Notes under the pieces: model-generated
What the model saw: only the letters and a program-made list of their open reading frames with translations
Told to the model about the DNA's origin: nothing
The model's database searches: none
Translations under genes and position numbers: made by a program
In this document: positions 43,851 through 52,758 of the stretch, one piece after another
Numbering within the stretch: the stretch's first letter is position 1
Layout of the letters: every line of letters starts with the position of its first letter
Source of the DNA: an uncultured Prevotellaceae bacterium
GTDB taxonomy: Bacteria > Bacteroidota > Bacteroidia > Bacteroidales > Bacteroidaceae
Direction of reading: 5' to 3'
Length of the DNA stretch: 64,000 nt
NCBI GenBank assembly: GCA_945865175.1
Contig: CAMBDA010000004.1
Location: 1 to 64,000, forward strand

Positions 43851-46800
43851 ATGAAGAAAATCCTGTGTACGCTTCTTTTCATGGCAATGCCCATGATGTC
43901 AGCTATGGCCGACGGCCTGGACCGCTGGAACAGTGAGAATGTGATAGGTCACCCCAGCACATGGTGGCACTGGCTCGACGGCAATGTGTCGCGCCATGGC
44001 ATTACGGCCGACCTGGAGGCCATGTACCAGGCAGGCATTCGCGAGGCGCAGATTTTCAATGTGGGGTATGGCTATCCGGCAGGCACTGCCAAGTACCTCT
44101 CTCCCGAATGGCTCGACCTGGTCAAGTGGGCCGCCACTGAGGCCAAACGGTTGGGCATGACCTTGTGTATGCACAACGGGCCCGGCTGGTCGTCGAGCGG
44201 CGGTAGCTGGGTCACGCCTGCACAAAGCATGCAGACAGTCGTGTGGACCGACACCACGCTGGTGGGCAACGGCACGAAGCAGACGGTGACGCTGGCCCGC
44301 CCCAAGGCCAACTGCGACTATTACGAGGACATCATCGTGCTGGCCTTCCCCACCCCATCGAGCGACCTCCGCATCAAGGATTTCCAGCTCAAGAGCCTGG
44401 GTGCCTTCCAGAACCCCGACAAACAGCCTGCCGGGGAAGACGTATTCCCGCCCGAGGCCATCGTGCGCAAGGCCGACATCGTGAGACTGTCCGGCAAGAT
44501 GGACACACAGGGCAGCCTCACATGGGAAGTGCCGCAGGGACGCTGGACCATCCTGCGCTTCGGACATACCTCCACAGGGAAGACCTCCCATCCCGTGAAT
44601 GCGGTGACAGGAGGCGGTCTGGAGATTGACAAGCTCAGTGCCAAGGCCATGGACGACTTCTGGCGCGACGGCATACAGCCTATTCTCGACCATCTGGGTC
44701 CGCTGGCGGGCACGGTGCTCAACAACCTGCTCATTGACAGTTATGAAACCGGAAGCGCCAACTGGACCGAGCACTTCGACCAGCAGTTCCAGGCACGCCT
44801 GGGCTACGACTGCTTCTCCTACTATCCTGCCATGGCCGGCTACTGTGTGGAAAGCGGAGGCCAAAGCGAACGTTTCCTGTGGGACATCCGCAAGGTGTGC
44901 TCCGACCTCATGGCCGAAAACTATTACGACCATTTCCGCGACCTCTGCCACCAGCGTGGCATCCTGTTCTCCACCGAGCCCTATACGGGTCCTTTCAACG
45001 GCCTGCGCGTGGGTGAGCCCAGCGACATCGTCATGGGCGAGTTCTGGATGGGCGACACCGGCATGAGCACCTCCTCCAAGCTGGCAGCCTCCATCGCCCA
45101 CATCTGTGGCCGTACGCTGGTGGGAGCGGAGGCTTTCACCGCCGACGAACGCTATGCACGCTGGAACAGCACCCATGCCGACATGAAGACCCTTGGCGAC
45201 CGCTACTGGTGTGAGGGCATCAACCGCTACATCTTCCACACCTACGTCCACCAGCCCACCGATGCTGCTCCCGGCTACACACTGGGACAATTTGGCTCTC
45301 ATTTCAATCGGCTCAACACCGTGTGGCCACAGCACCATTATTATATGGACTATGTCAATCGCAGCCAGTACCTGCTCCAGCAGGGGCACTTTGTGGGCGA
45401 CGTGCTGGTGTTCACCGGCGAGGCCACCCCGAACAACGGCACCTTCTGCAGGGAGATAAAGCAGGCGGGCTTTGACTACGACGAGGTGTGGACCGAGATG
45501 ATGTACCGCCTCACGGTGAAGAACGGACGTATCCACACACCCGCTGGTGCCACTTACAGGGTGCTCCTGCTGCCCGAGAGCGACCAGATGACACCCGAGA
45601 TGCTGGCGGATGTGAAAAGGCTGGTGAATGCCGGGGCCGTGGTGGTGGGCACCCGCCCGCGCATCTCTCCTTCGCTCCAGGGTTTCCCTGCCTGCGACAG
45701 CAAGGTGGAACAGCTGGCCGCCGAACTGTGGGACAGTGGCCGCATACGCGACATCCCTGTCCTCCAGGCCTTGGAGGAACTGGATATAGAGCCCGACTTC
45801 CGGACCGATTCCCCGGCAGACGGTTTCTGCTTCATCCATCGCTCCACCCCCGACGGGGAAGTATATTTCGTGAGCAACCAGCAGCAGATACTGCGCAATG
45901 TACGTTGCACCTTCCGTGTGATGGGCCGGATGCCCGAAATCTGGGACCCCATGACGGGCCAGACCCTTTCTGTCCCCGCCTTCCATGCCGTGGATGAATG
46001 CACCTCGTTGCAGCTCTCTTTCCAGCCCGGGCAGTCGCTGTTTGTGGTGTTCCGCCAGCCCGCTTCGCCTGTAATGCAGGTAGTAGGCCAGCAGACCGCC
46101 TTCGCCCGCCCTCTGCAGCCGGAGCCTCTGCCCGGATTGGAGATTGTGAAGGCCGAATACAATCATTTCCTGCCCATTGGCATCATTGATGTCACCGAAC
46201 GCGTGCAGCAAATGGTGCGCGGAAACCGGCTGGAAGTGACGGCGGGCAACGGCATATGGGGTGACCCCTGCTTCGGCACAGTGAAACACCTTCAGGTGAC
46301 TTATCGCCTCAATGGCGAACGGCACACGGTGCTTGTGCCCGAGGGCCGTGTGCTCACCTTGCCCGCTCCTTCCGAAACGGGCACCCTGGCCATTGAGAAG
46401 GCTTTCTATGGCAACATCAGCCGTCGCCTCGACGAGGAGCGTCCGCATCAGCCGGTGGATGCCACGGAAAGGGTGCGCCAGCTGGTGGATGCAGGCACCT
46501 ATCAGATTCCCGTGGATGAAAGCTATGCCCAAGGACGCACGTTCAGCCTTCCGCCCGTTTTGCGTATCACCTACAAGTCGGAGGGAACAACCCACGTAGT
46601 GGAGGCCTGCAACGGCAGTTCTATCGACCTTTCCCGCCACCGCCCGCTGCCCGTTGTCTCCTACGGCACAGAGGGTTTCCGCTGGACCACAGGCACGGAA
46701 GGCAGCACCAGCATCACCACAGCCATGGGCAAGACGCTCAGGGCCAAGTCGGGCCGTCTGCCCCAGCCGATTGCGCTTGACGGGGAATGGCAAGTCCGTT

Positions 46801-47255
46801 TTGAGGGTCTGGAGGCTCCGTCCCCCACTACTTTCCCCCAGCTGATGTCGCTTTCCGAGCATCCCGACGAGGCTGTCCGCCACTTCAGCGGTACCACCAT
46901 CTACACCCGGCAGTTCACGCTGCCCAAGCGCTATCTGGCCCGCGGCCTCCATCTCCAGTTGCAGCTGGGCAGTGTGGCCGAGGCTGCCGAGGTGTACGTC
47001 AATGGCCAGCTTCTGGGCAATGTATGGTGTGCACCCTATGCCCTGGAGGCCACCAGTCTGCTCCGCCCTGGCACCAATACGCTGGAAGTGCGTGTATGCA
47101 ACCAATGGGCCAACCATCTGATAGGGGAAGAGCACACCGGCCGCAAGTCCACCACCTCCACCTGGAAACATTGGAACAAGGACAGCCAGCTCCTGCCTGC
47201 CGGTCTGATGGGGCCGGTGAAAATCACAGTCCTCAAGGATTGTCTGTTCAAGTAG
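43851..47255 (+). CDS. GH106-type alpha-L-rhamnosidase, secreted
   Basis: A signal peptide (MKKILCTLLFMAMPMMSAMA) precedes a 1134-residue protein of the length usual for GH106. Family features include STWWHWLDGNVSRHGITADLEAM near residue 35, the LCMHNGPGWSSSGG segment, a central LIDSYETGSANWTEHF, and a C-terminal galactose-binding-like sandwich (YVNGQLLGNVWCAPYALEATSLLRPG). GH106 enzymes remove rhamnose from pectin and other glycans, in the periplasm in most Bacteroidetes. Start ATG 43851 is chosen for the signal peptide; an upstream frame extends through the promoter. Nothing around it forms a pectin locus. Confidence 0.85.
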   Translation: MKKILCTLLFMAMPMMSAMADGLDRWNSENVIGHPSTWWHWLDGNVSRHGITADLEAMYQAGIREAQIFNVGYGYPAGTAKYLSPEWLDLVKWAATEAKRLGMTLCMHNGPGWSSSGGSWVTPAQSMQTVVWTDTTLVGNGTKQTVTLARPKANCDYYEDIIVLAFPTPSSDLRIKDFQLKSLGAFQNPDKQPAGEDVFPPEAIVRKADIVRLSGKMDTQGSLTWEVPQGRWTILRFGHTSTGKTSHPVNAVTGGGLEIDKLSAKAMDDFWRDGIQPILDHLGPLAGTVLNNLLIDSYETGSANWTEHFDQQFQARLGYDCFSYYPAMAGYCVESGGQSERFLWDIRKVCSDLMAENYYDHFRDLCHQRGILFSTEPYTGPFNGLRVGEPSDIVMGEFWMGDTGMSTSSKLAASIAHICGRTLVGAEAFTADERYARWNSTHADMKTLGDRYWCEGINRYIFHTYVHQPTDAAPGYTLGQFGSHFNRLNTVWPQHHYYMDYVNRSQYLLQQGHFVGDVLVFTGEATPNNGTFCREIKQAGFDYDEVWTEMMYRLTVKNGRIHTPAGATYRVLLLPESDQMTPEMLADVKRLVNAGAVVVGTRPRISPSLQGFPACDSKVEQLAAELWDSGRIRDIPVLQALEELDIEPDFRTDSPADGFCFIHRSTPDGEVYFVSNQQQILRNVRCTFRVMGRMPEIWDPMTGQTLSVPAFHAVDECTSLQLSFQPGQSLFVVFRQPASPVMQVVGQQTAFARPLQPEPLPGLEIVKAEYNHFLPIGIIDVTERVQQMVRGNRLEVTAGNGIWGDPCFGTVKHLQVTYRLNGERHTVLVPEGRVLTLPAPSETGTLAIEKAFYGNISRRLDEERPHQPVDATERVRQLVDAGTYQIPVDESYAQGRTFSLPPVLRITYKSEGTTHVVEACNGSSIDLSRHRPLPVVSYGTEGFRWTTGTEGSTSITTAMGKTLRAKSGRLPQPIALDGEWQVRFEGLEAPSPTTFPQLMSLSEHPDEAVRHFSGTTIYTRQFTLPKRYLARGLHLQLQLGSVAEAAEVYVNGQLLGNVWCAPYALEATSLLRPGTNTLEVRVCNQWANHLIGEEHTGRKSTTSTWKHWNKDSQLLPAGLMGPVKITVLKDCLFK

Positions 47256-47406
47256 GCCTCCTTCTGTTTCCCTGGTAACCCTCCGTAGGCGCAGATATGA
47301 AATTATGTCATGTCACCCTTACTGGAATTAATCGCTGGATACCGGCTCCTTTTTCTCCCCAAAACCTTAAATTCTTTTAAAATAAAAGGCCATTTGAGTG
47401 CAAATT

Positions 47407-47431
47407 AGATTAATATAATCTTCTTTTTTTT
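47407..47431 (+). terminator. Short hairpin plus T-run in the gap before the fimbrial locus
   Basis: AGATTA-ATA-TAATCT (47407-47421) is followed by TCTTTTTTTTTT. The 6-bp AT stem is weak but the T-run is strong. The 285-base gap 47256-47540 otherwise holds only AT-rich sequence and the promoter at 47462. Confidence 0.4.
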
Positions 47432-47461
47432 TTAAACACATTGTTTTTCAGTAAAAAGTTG

Positions 47462-47469
47462 TACATTTG
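47462..47469 (+). promoter_or_regulatory. -7 box (TACATTTG) of the fimbrial locus
   Basis: TACATTTG with TTGT and TTTTTCAG stretches upstream lies 72 bases before ATG 47541. It is the only clear -7 box before the long co-directional run to the right edge. Confidence 0.6.
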
Positions 47470-47540
47470 TGGTTGATTAATTGCATGCGACCCTAAGGAT
47501 GGGCCGCCGTGAACAGATAAGGAGTAAAAAAAGAGAGATT

Positions 47541-48899
47541 ATGATTAGGGTGAAAGCCTTTATCCTGATACTGCTGATGAGCGTTTCAGCTTTTGCGACG
47601 GAGATCGCATTACAGGCCGACATGCAAGACTCTGTTTTGCTGCATGTCCGGTTCAGGGTGGGTCTTTCCCAACTCGATACCACCTATCTCGACAACCGCC
47701 AGCAACTCGACCGCTTTGTGCGTCAGATGCAAACCCTTATGGCCACGCAGAATGCCAATCTGGATGCCTGCTATGTGTCCTCTGCTGCATCGCTCGAAGG
47801 CGGCACCGCACTCAACCAGCGGCTCTCCGAGTCGCGCAGTCGTGCTGTGGCATGCTATCTGGCCCAGCGGCTGGGACTGCCCGCCTCGGCCCTCACCATC
47901 CACAATTTCGGAGAAGACTGGGTGTCGTTCCGCCGGCTGGTGATGGCCGATGCAGGCCTCTCCGCCTCCCAGCGCGATACGATAATATATATAGTGGACC
48001 AGCTGCCCGTGTGGGGAGCCGCAGCCGTGAAGCGCAGCCTCAAGACACTGGAGGGAGGGCGTCTGTGGCAGCATTTCCTGGAGCATCAGTTTGTGGACAT
48101 GCGCTGCTCCACGGTGCGCCTGCTGGCACGCTACAGGTCGCTGACCCTCTCCGACACCCTCCCTTCCGTTTTCACCATTCAATTCAAGCCTTTTGCGCAG
48201 GACTTGCCCCAGCTGCCTGCCCCGGCTCCGATGGTGCCCCGCATGTCGATGCCGCCCATGCGTCCGCTGCCGCTGGCCCGCGTGCAGGCTCCCGCGCCCC
48301 AGGCGGTCAAATACCCGCTGCTCTCCGTCAAGACCAACGTGCTCTACGACCTTTTCTACACCGGAAAAACCGGTTTCCAGCCCGTAGTCAATTTCGAGGT
48401 GGAATGGTATACGCGCGGAGGCCGATGGTCGCTGCTGGCGGAATACGAGTTCCCCTGGTGGAGCAATCTGGAGAAGAAGACCTTCTTCCAGATGCAGAAC
48501 TGGCAGCTGGAGCCGCGCTACTATTTCAAGAACGACCATTGGTTCAACGGCCACTACCTTTCGGCCTACCTTATGTTCAACCGCTACGACTTCTCCCTCA
48601 AGGGGAAGGACGGCTCCGGCTATCAGGGCGAGGGCGCAGGCATAGGCCTGGGCTATGGCTATGTGCTGCCCCTGGGGGGCTATGCCTCCCGCTGGAAGCT
48701 GGAGTTCCTCGTCAAGGTGGGCTACTACGAGTCGCACTACGACCCCTACGATGCAGGCTATCCCTTCAATGGCCGCTATTACTACCGTTGGTTCGACAGC
48801 CCCTCCAAGTTCCTGCGCCGCAACCACCGTTTCCGTTACTTCGGCCCATCGGGAGCCGGTGTGACGCTTAGTTATGACCTGTTCAGAAAGAAGATATGA
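47541..48899 (+). CDS. DUF3575 outer-membrane protein with OmpA-like N-terminal part
   Basis: A signal peptide (ending SAFAT, about residue 19) is followed by an OmpA-like periplasmic region (residues about 30-180). In it, NQRLSESRSRAVACYLAQRLGL resembles the peptidoglycan-associated repeat. A Pro-rich linker (PAPAPMVPRMSMPPMRP) leads to a DUF3575 barrel half (about 265-452, with KTNVLYDLFYTGKTGFQPVVNFEVEWY). DUF3575 genes commonly head fimbrial loci in Bacteroidales, so a role in anchoring or assembling the appendage is inferred. ATG 47541 is chosen for the signal peptide. It overlaps the next gene by 4 bases (ATGA). Confidence 0.82.
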   Translation: MIRVKAFILILLMSVSAFATEIALQADMQDSVLLHVRFRVGLSQLDTTYLDNRQQLDRFVRQMQTLMATQNANLDACYVSSAASLEGGTALNQRLSESRSRAVACYLAQRLGLPASALTIHNFGEDWVSFRRLVMADAGLSASQRDTIIYIVDQLPVWGAAAVKRSLKTLEGGRLWQHFLEHQFVDMRCSTVRLLARYRSLTLSDTLPSVFTIQFKPFAQDLPQLPAPAPMVPRMSMPPMRPLPLARVQAPAPQAVKYPLLSVKTNVLYDLFYTGKTGFQPVVNFEVEWYTRGGRWSLLAEYEFPWWSNLEKKTFFQMQNWQLEPRYYFKNDHWFNGHYLSAYLMFNRYDFSLKGKDGSGYQGEGAGIGLGYGYVLPLGGYASRWKLEFLVKVGYYESHYDPYDAGYPFNGRYYYRWFDSPSKFLRRNHRFRYFGPSGAGVTLSYDLFRKKI

Positions 48900-50185
48900 C
48901 CACCAGACGTTCACATATCGCCCATGCCCTGCTGTCGGGACTGACACTCCTGATGCTGACGGTTGCCTGCGAGCGCAAGGACCTCTACCTGCGTGTCGAC
49001 CAGACGCAGATAGACATTGCCGTCTACGACATCCGGCTGGAGTTGCTGTGGGGCATGAGCTGGCACACCGAGTGGCAGTATGAGTGGGACGAGGAGCTCT
49101 ATGGCCCCATCGGCTACACCATGCCCCACTACGTACGTGCAAGCATCTATGATGTGGACAGCCTGCACGACTATTCGCGTACCAACTGCTACACCCGCAA
49201 CTTCCCTGCCTCCGGCGGTCGTGTGTCGCTCAATGCAGGTGCATGGTACGACATGCTCTTCTACAACACGGGCACCGAGTACATTCTCTTCGACCAGAGT
49301 ACGGACTATGCCTATTATCATGCCTCCACCCGTACCAGCGATTATGTGCCCGTGATTAGCCGCGGCGAGCACGACACGCCCCAGGGCACGGAGCCTTTCG
49401 ACTACGTGAGCTACAAGCAGCCCGACGAGCTCTTCGGCACCTTCCTGGAGCAGCTGCTGGTGTCGGAGGACCCTACCGACTACGACAAGATTACCGATGA
49501 GGAAACGGGCGAAATCGTATACGTATACAACATCAATGCACAGATGAACCCCTATTCCTTCATCTATATGCTGCAGGTGATGGTGGTGAACAACGTGGAC
49601 TCCGTGGGTCCCATCATCTCCGTGAAGCGTGCGCTGGCACCGGGCGACACCGTGCGCTGTGCCTCTTCGGGCATGACGCTCACGGGTGTGGCAAAGGGCG
49701 TGGACCTCTTCACGCGCCAGACCTTCAGCGAGGCAGCTTCCATCACTGTGGACGAGGGCGACATACGCTATATGAAACCCAAAGACGACCTCACCCTGCC
49801 CGACGGCACGCACACCCATGGCGACATCTTTGCGGCCCGCGTCCTCACCTGGGGCTTGCCCGGCATAGACCCGCTGTGGGAATGGGAGCAGATGCGCGAC
49901 TCGGTGGACAGCCGCTCCTCTTCCTCACGGATGCCCACACTCACCCACCGCAACAAGCTGGGCGTGCGCTTCTGGCTGCGCAACGGGTATAGCCACGTGG
50001 AGGTGTTCGACGTCACCGACCAGCTGCGTAGCCATCCCGCGGGAGGCATCATCACGGTGGTGATGGATGCCCGCGAGAAGATTTCCGACGAGGAGCTGGA
50101 ACAGAAAGACCCCGACAAGGGCGGCGGCTTTGATGCCAGCGTGGGTGACTGGGGCAACGAGATGGATGCCGACATCACCATCTAG
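48896..50185 (+). CDS. DUF5119 lipoprotein of a fimbrial locus
   Basis: The 429-residue lipoprotein has a signal ending LTVAC (about residue 24), then ERKDLYLR and IDIAVYDIRLELLWG, which open DUF5119 proteins. Two beta-rich halves resemble the two-domain anchor proteins of Mfa/Fim systems. It is coupled to the DUF3575 gene by a 4-base overlap and precedes the fimbrillin series. I infer a base or anchor subunit, by analogy with Mfa2/FimB-like proteins. Confidence 0.78.
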   Translation: MTTRRSHIAHALLSGLTLLMLTVACERKDLYLRVDQTQIDIAVYDIRLELLWGMSWHTEWQYEWDEELYGPIGYTMPHYVRASIYDVDSLHDYSRTNCYTRNFPASGGRVSLNAGAWYDMLFYNTGTEYILFDQSTDYAYYHASTRTSDYVPVISRGEHDTPQGTEPFDYVSYKQPDELFGTFLEQLLVSEDPTDYDKITDEETGEIVYVYNINAQMNPYSFIYMLQVMVVNNVDSVGPIISVKRALAPGDTVRCASSGMTLTGVAKGVDLFTRQTFSEAASITVDEGDIRYMKPKDDLTLPDGTHTHGDIFAARVLTWGLPGIDPLWEWEQMRDSVDSRSSSSRMPTLTHRNKLGVRFWLRNGYSHVEVFDVTDQLRSHPAGGIITVVMDAREKISDEELEQKDPDKGGGFDASVGDWGNEMDADITI

Positions 50186-50280
50186 TCCCCGCCTATGCCA
50201 CACAGACAAGAGTATTAACAACAAAAACGATATGAGACAAACAAACAGCAATTATTAACAACTTAATCAAGAAGATAATT

Positions 50281-51561
50281 ATGAAAAGGTTATTTATTCT
50301 TTCGGCTGCCGTTGCCGCATTGGCATCCTGCAGCAACAGTGAGGTAATCACCGAGGTCAATGAACCTCAGGTTCCGGACAAGGCCATCGCCTTTGAGACG
50401 TTTAGCAGTAATGCTACGAGGGGGGCTGGCGACCCATCGGAGAACTCTGGGCAGACAGAAACGGATGGTTTGGAGGGACATCATAATAATTTCCAGGTTT
50501 GGGGTTATAAGGATGTTCAGCCCAGCTATGTGTTTAATGGGGTTACAGTATCTTATACAGAAGGTCAAACCGGTAGCTGGAACTATAGCCCCATTCATTT
50601 CTGGGACAAGAATGCCAATAGCTATGAGTTTTATGCTTGTGCGCCAGCAACATCCTCTTTTACTTTGAATAGACAGGAAACAATTTCCGCGACTCAGGCA
50701 AATGATTATTTCACATTGTCTGAAGTTACATTACATAATGTCACATCTTCAAAGACTGAATATGTTCAATCGTTGAAAAATTATCAGGTAAGTAATATCG
50801 TAAATGAAAGTGGCGAGACTACTAGTACTTCTATTACATATGGAGGTCCCAAGGCAAATACCGATTACATGATTGCCAATGCATGTAAGGTTGAAAATAC
50901 TAACTTTGGCGATCCTGTCCAGCTTCATTTCAATCACATCCTTTCTCGCTTGAATATTACGGTGAAGAAGGGCACTGGCTTACAGGGAAGTGGTATTAAG
51001 GTTAAGCTGAATTCATTGACTGTCAATAAGCTTGTGGCAAATGGTAAATTTAATGAGTCTGCTGTCTCTGAAAACTTGGCTTCAGGTACTAATAATCGTT
51101 GGACACATGATAATCCGAGCTATGTTTCCTATGTGGCAAATCCTTTAGTGAAGGAAAATGATGCAGCACAAGGAGGACAAGACAATTCCAATCTCGTAGA
51201 ATCTGCTGAAAAGTATGTTCTCCAGAGCCTTGTTATGCCTCAGGAAGTTACTTATGAATCTGTTAAACGTGATGGGTCTGATAATGAATCAGAACCCTAT
51301 TTACAACTTGTCTATACCATTGTGAATGATAGTTATGAGGAAACTTTTAAAGCCTTTTTCAATTTGGCTGCTGCTTTTGGTGCCGATGCTACAAATAATA
51401 CAACGATTGCTTTCAACGAAGGCTGGCAGAATACACTCCATATCACTATTGATGCTACACAGATTACCTTCGATCCGGATGTATACCGATGGATGGATAA
51501 AGAAAATAAGGATTTCAATGCCGAAAGTGGTACATCCTCTGACCATCCGACTAACCCCTAA
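50281..51561 (+). CDS. Fimbrillin-family lipoprotein 1 (AT-rich)
   Basis: A 426-residue lipoprotein (lipobox ALASC, Cys17). After AIAFETFSSNATRG, a site type where trypsin-like gingipain-style maturation cuts in P. gingivalis fimbrillins, comes the shared VWGY...WNYSPIHFWDKN block. A long two-domain sandwich ends LHITIDATQITFDPDVYRWMD. The C-terminal tail after Trp is polar and short. Base composition is far lower in GC than in its neighbours (a hand count of bases 50761-50820 gives 19 of 60 G+C). A 95-base gap separates it from the DUF5119 gene. Confidence 0.85.
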   Translation: MKRLFILSAAVAALASCSNSEVITEVNEPQVPDKAIAFETFSSNATRGAGDPSENSGQTETDGLEGHHNNFQVWGYKDVQPSYVFNGVTVSYTEGQTGSWNYSPIHFWDKNANSYEFYACAPATSSFTLNRQETISATQANDYFTLSEVTLHNVTSSKTEYVQSLKNYQVSNIVNESGETTSTSITYGGPKANTDYMIANACKVENTNFGDPVQLHFNHILSRLNITVKKGTGLQGSGIKVKLNSLTVNKLVANGKFNESAVSENLASGTNNRWTHDNPSYVSYVANPLVKENDAAQGGQDNSNLVESAEKYVLQSLVMPQEVTYESVKRDGSDNESEPYLQLVYTIVNDSYEETFKAFFNLAAAFGADATNNTTIAFNEGWQNTLHITIDATQITFDPDVYRWMDKENKDFNAESGTSSDHPTNP

Positions 51562-51594
51562 CCCTCATCCAATAAACATTCTAACCCAAAGACG

Positions 51595-52635
51595 ATGATT
51601 CATTCTATGAAACCGACTTGGCATAACATACTGATAGCGATGGCGCTGACAGTCCTGACAGGATGCTGGCAGGAAGAGGTCGTGCATCCATTGGCAGACG
51701 AGGCTGTGCCAGTCGGTTTCGAGGGTGAATACGTGGGAAACCCCACGAGGACGGAGATGACCACCGACTGGATGACAACCGCAGGAGAGGGAAAGTTTGG
51801 TGTATATGGCTACAAGACGGGGCTGGGCTACGCGCTCTTCAACAACGAAAAGGTGGACTATGTGGACGGGAAAACCTGGACGCACACCACCGTCCGCTAT
51901 TGGGACAAGGCCGCAGAGGATGCCTACAGCTTCTATGCCTATTGCCCCTATCGCACCACAGACGTGAGTTTCAATGCGTCTACCGGTTTCACCTTCAGTG
52001 GCCAGCAAATCTTTTATCCCATTATTACAGACGGCGGCACGGAGGACATCTGTGTGGCTGAAGGCCATCAGAACAAGGACTATGCCGACTATCATGGGGC
52101 GAGCATGGACGGGCGTGTCCCCTTCTCCTTCTACCACATCCTTTCCAAACTGACGTTTATGTTCAGAACGGAGGTGACGAATGGAACAGACGGCACCACG
52201 CTCTCTCTCACCAACGTGAGCCTGACCTTCCCCGACTGTACCAACTGGACTTGGAAACAGACCTCTCCAGCTGCTACAGCCGGCACCGTGGCCTATGCGG
52301 GCTATCAGCCCAGTGCCACATCCTACACCTTGCTGCAGAACGGCAGTCAGGCATTGAATTCCACCGCAGTACAGGTGGGACTCCCATTCATCGTGGTCCC
52401 CGTGTCCACCACGAACCACGCCATGAGCATGACGGTGACATACCAGCTCCAGTACACCGACGGCATCAAGGACACCCACACCAAGACCGTGTCCATCGGT
52501 TCCATTGCATTCGCGCAGAATACGCAATACATCATCACGGCCACCATATCACCACAGGCCATCAAATTTGACGCATCAGCCCTCAACAATTGGACTGACG
52601 ACCCCATTGCAATAGAATTGCAAGAGGATCAATAA
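51595..52635 (+). CDS. Fimbrillin-family lipoprotein 2
   Basis: A 346-residue lipoprotein (lipobox VLTGC, Cys24) with start at ATG 51595, or the in-frame ATG 51607, which leaves a shorter signal. It keeps VGFEGEYVGNPTRTEM, the FGVYGYKTG strand and THTTVRYWDKA, the local form of the family block. It ends QYIITATISPQAIKFDASALNNWTDD plus a short acidic tail. GC-rich like the host. Followed at once by a repeat-like spacer. Confidence 0.82.
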   Translation: MIHSMKPTWHNILIAMALTVLTGCWQEEVVHPLADEAVPVGFEGEYVGNPTRTEMTTDWMTTAGEGKFGVYGYKTGLGYALFNNEKVDYVDGKTWTHTTVRYWDKAAEDAYSFYAYCPYRTTDVSFNASTGFTFSGQQIFYPIITDGGTEDICVAEGHQNKDYADYHGASMDGRVPFSFYHILSKLTFMFRTEVTNGTDGTTLSLTNVSLTFPDCTNWTWKQTSPAATAGTVAYAGYQPSATSYTLLQNGSQALNSTAVQVGLPFIVVPVSTTNHAMSMTVTYQLQYTDGIKDTHTKTVSIGSIAFAQNTQYIITATISPQAIKFDASALNNWTDDPIAIELQEDQ

Positions 52636-52636
52636 C

Positions 52637-52744
52637 ACCCTGAAAGGGCAGAAGCCATCAGCCCTGGGCAGAATGGAGCGCAGCGAAATGACACCCTGGG
52701 TATCAATGAAATAGAAAATAAAGAACGCCCTACAGGGGCAAAAG
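52637..52744. repeat. Probable dispersed intergenic repeat element
   Basis: This 108-base spacer contains short GC-rich palindromic pieces: CCCTGAAAGGG, CAGCCCTGGGC, ACCCTGGGTA and GCCCTACAGGGGC, followed by AAAAG. I recall very similar intergenic elements scattered through Bacteroidales genomes. Only one copy is present in this window, so this rests on memory. It lies between a GC-rich and an AT-rich fimbrillin gene. Confidence 0.5.
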
Positions 52745-52758
52745 AATATATAAAAGAT

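Noticed and set aside
43899-47171. Open frame of 1090 codons on the minus strand opposite the GH106 gene
   Set aside because: Same shadow effect from GC-rich codons; its sequence shows no family features, while the plus strand has a signal peptide and GH106 motifs.
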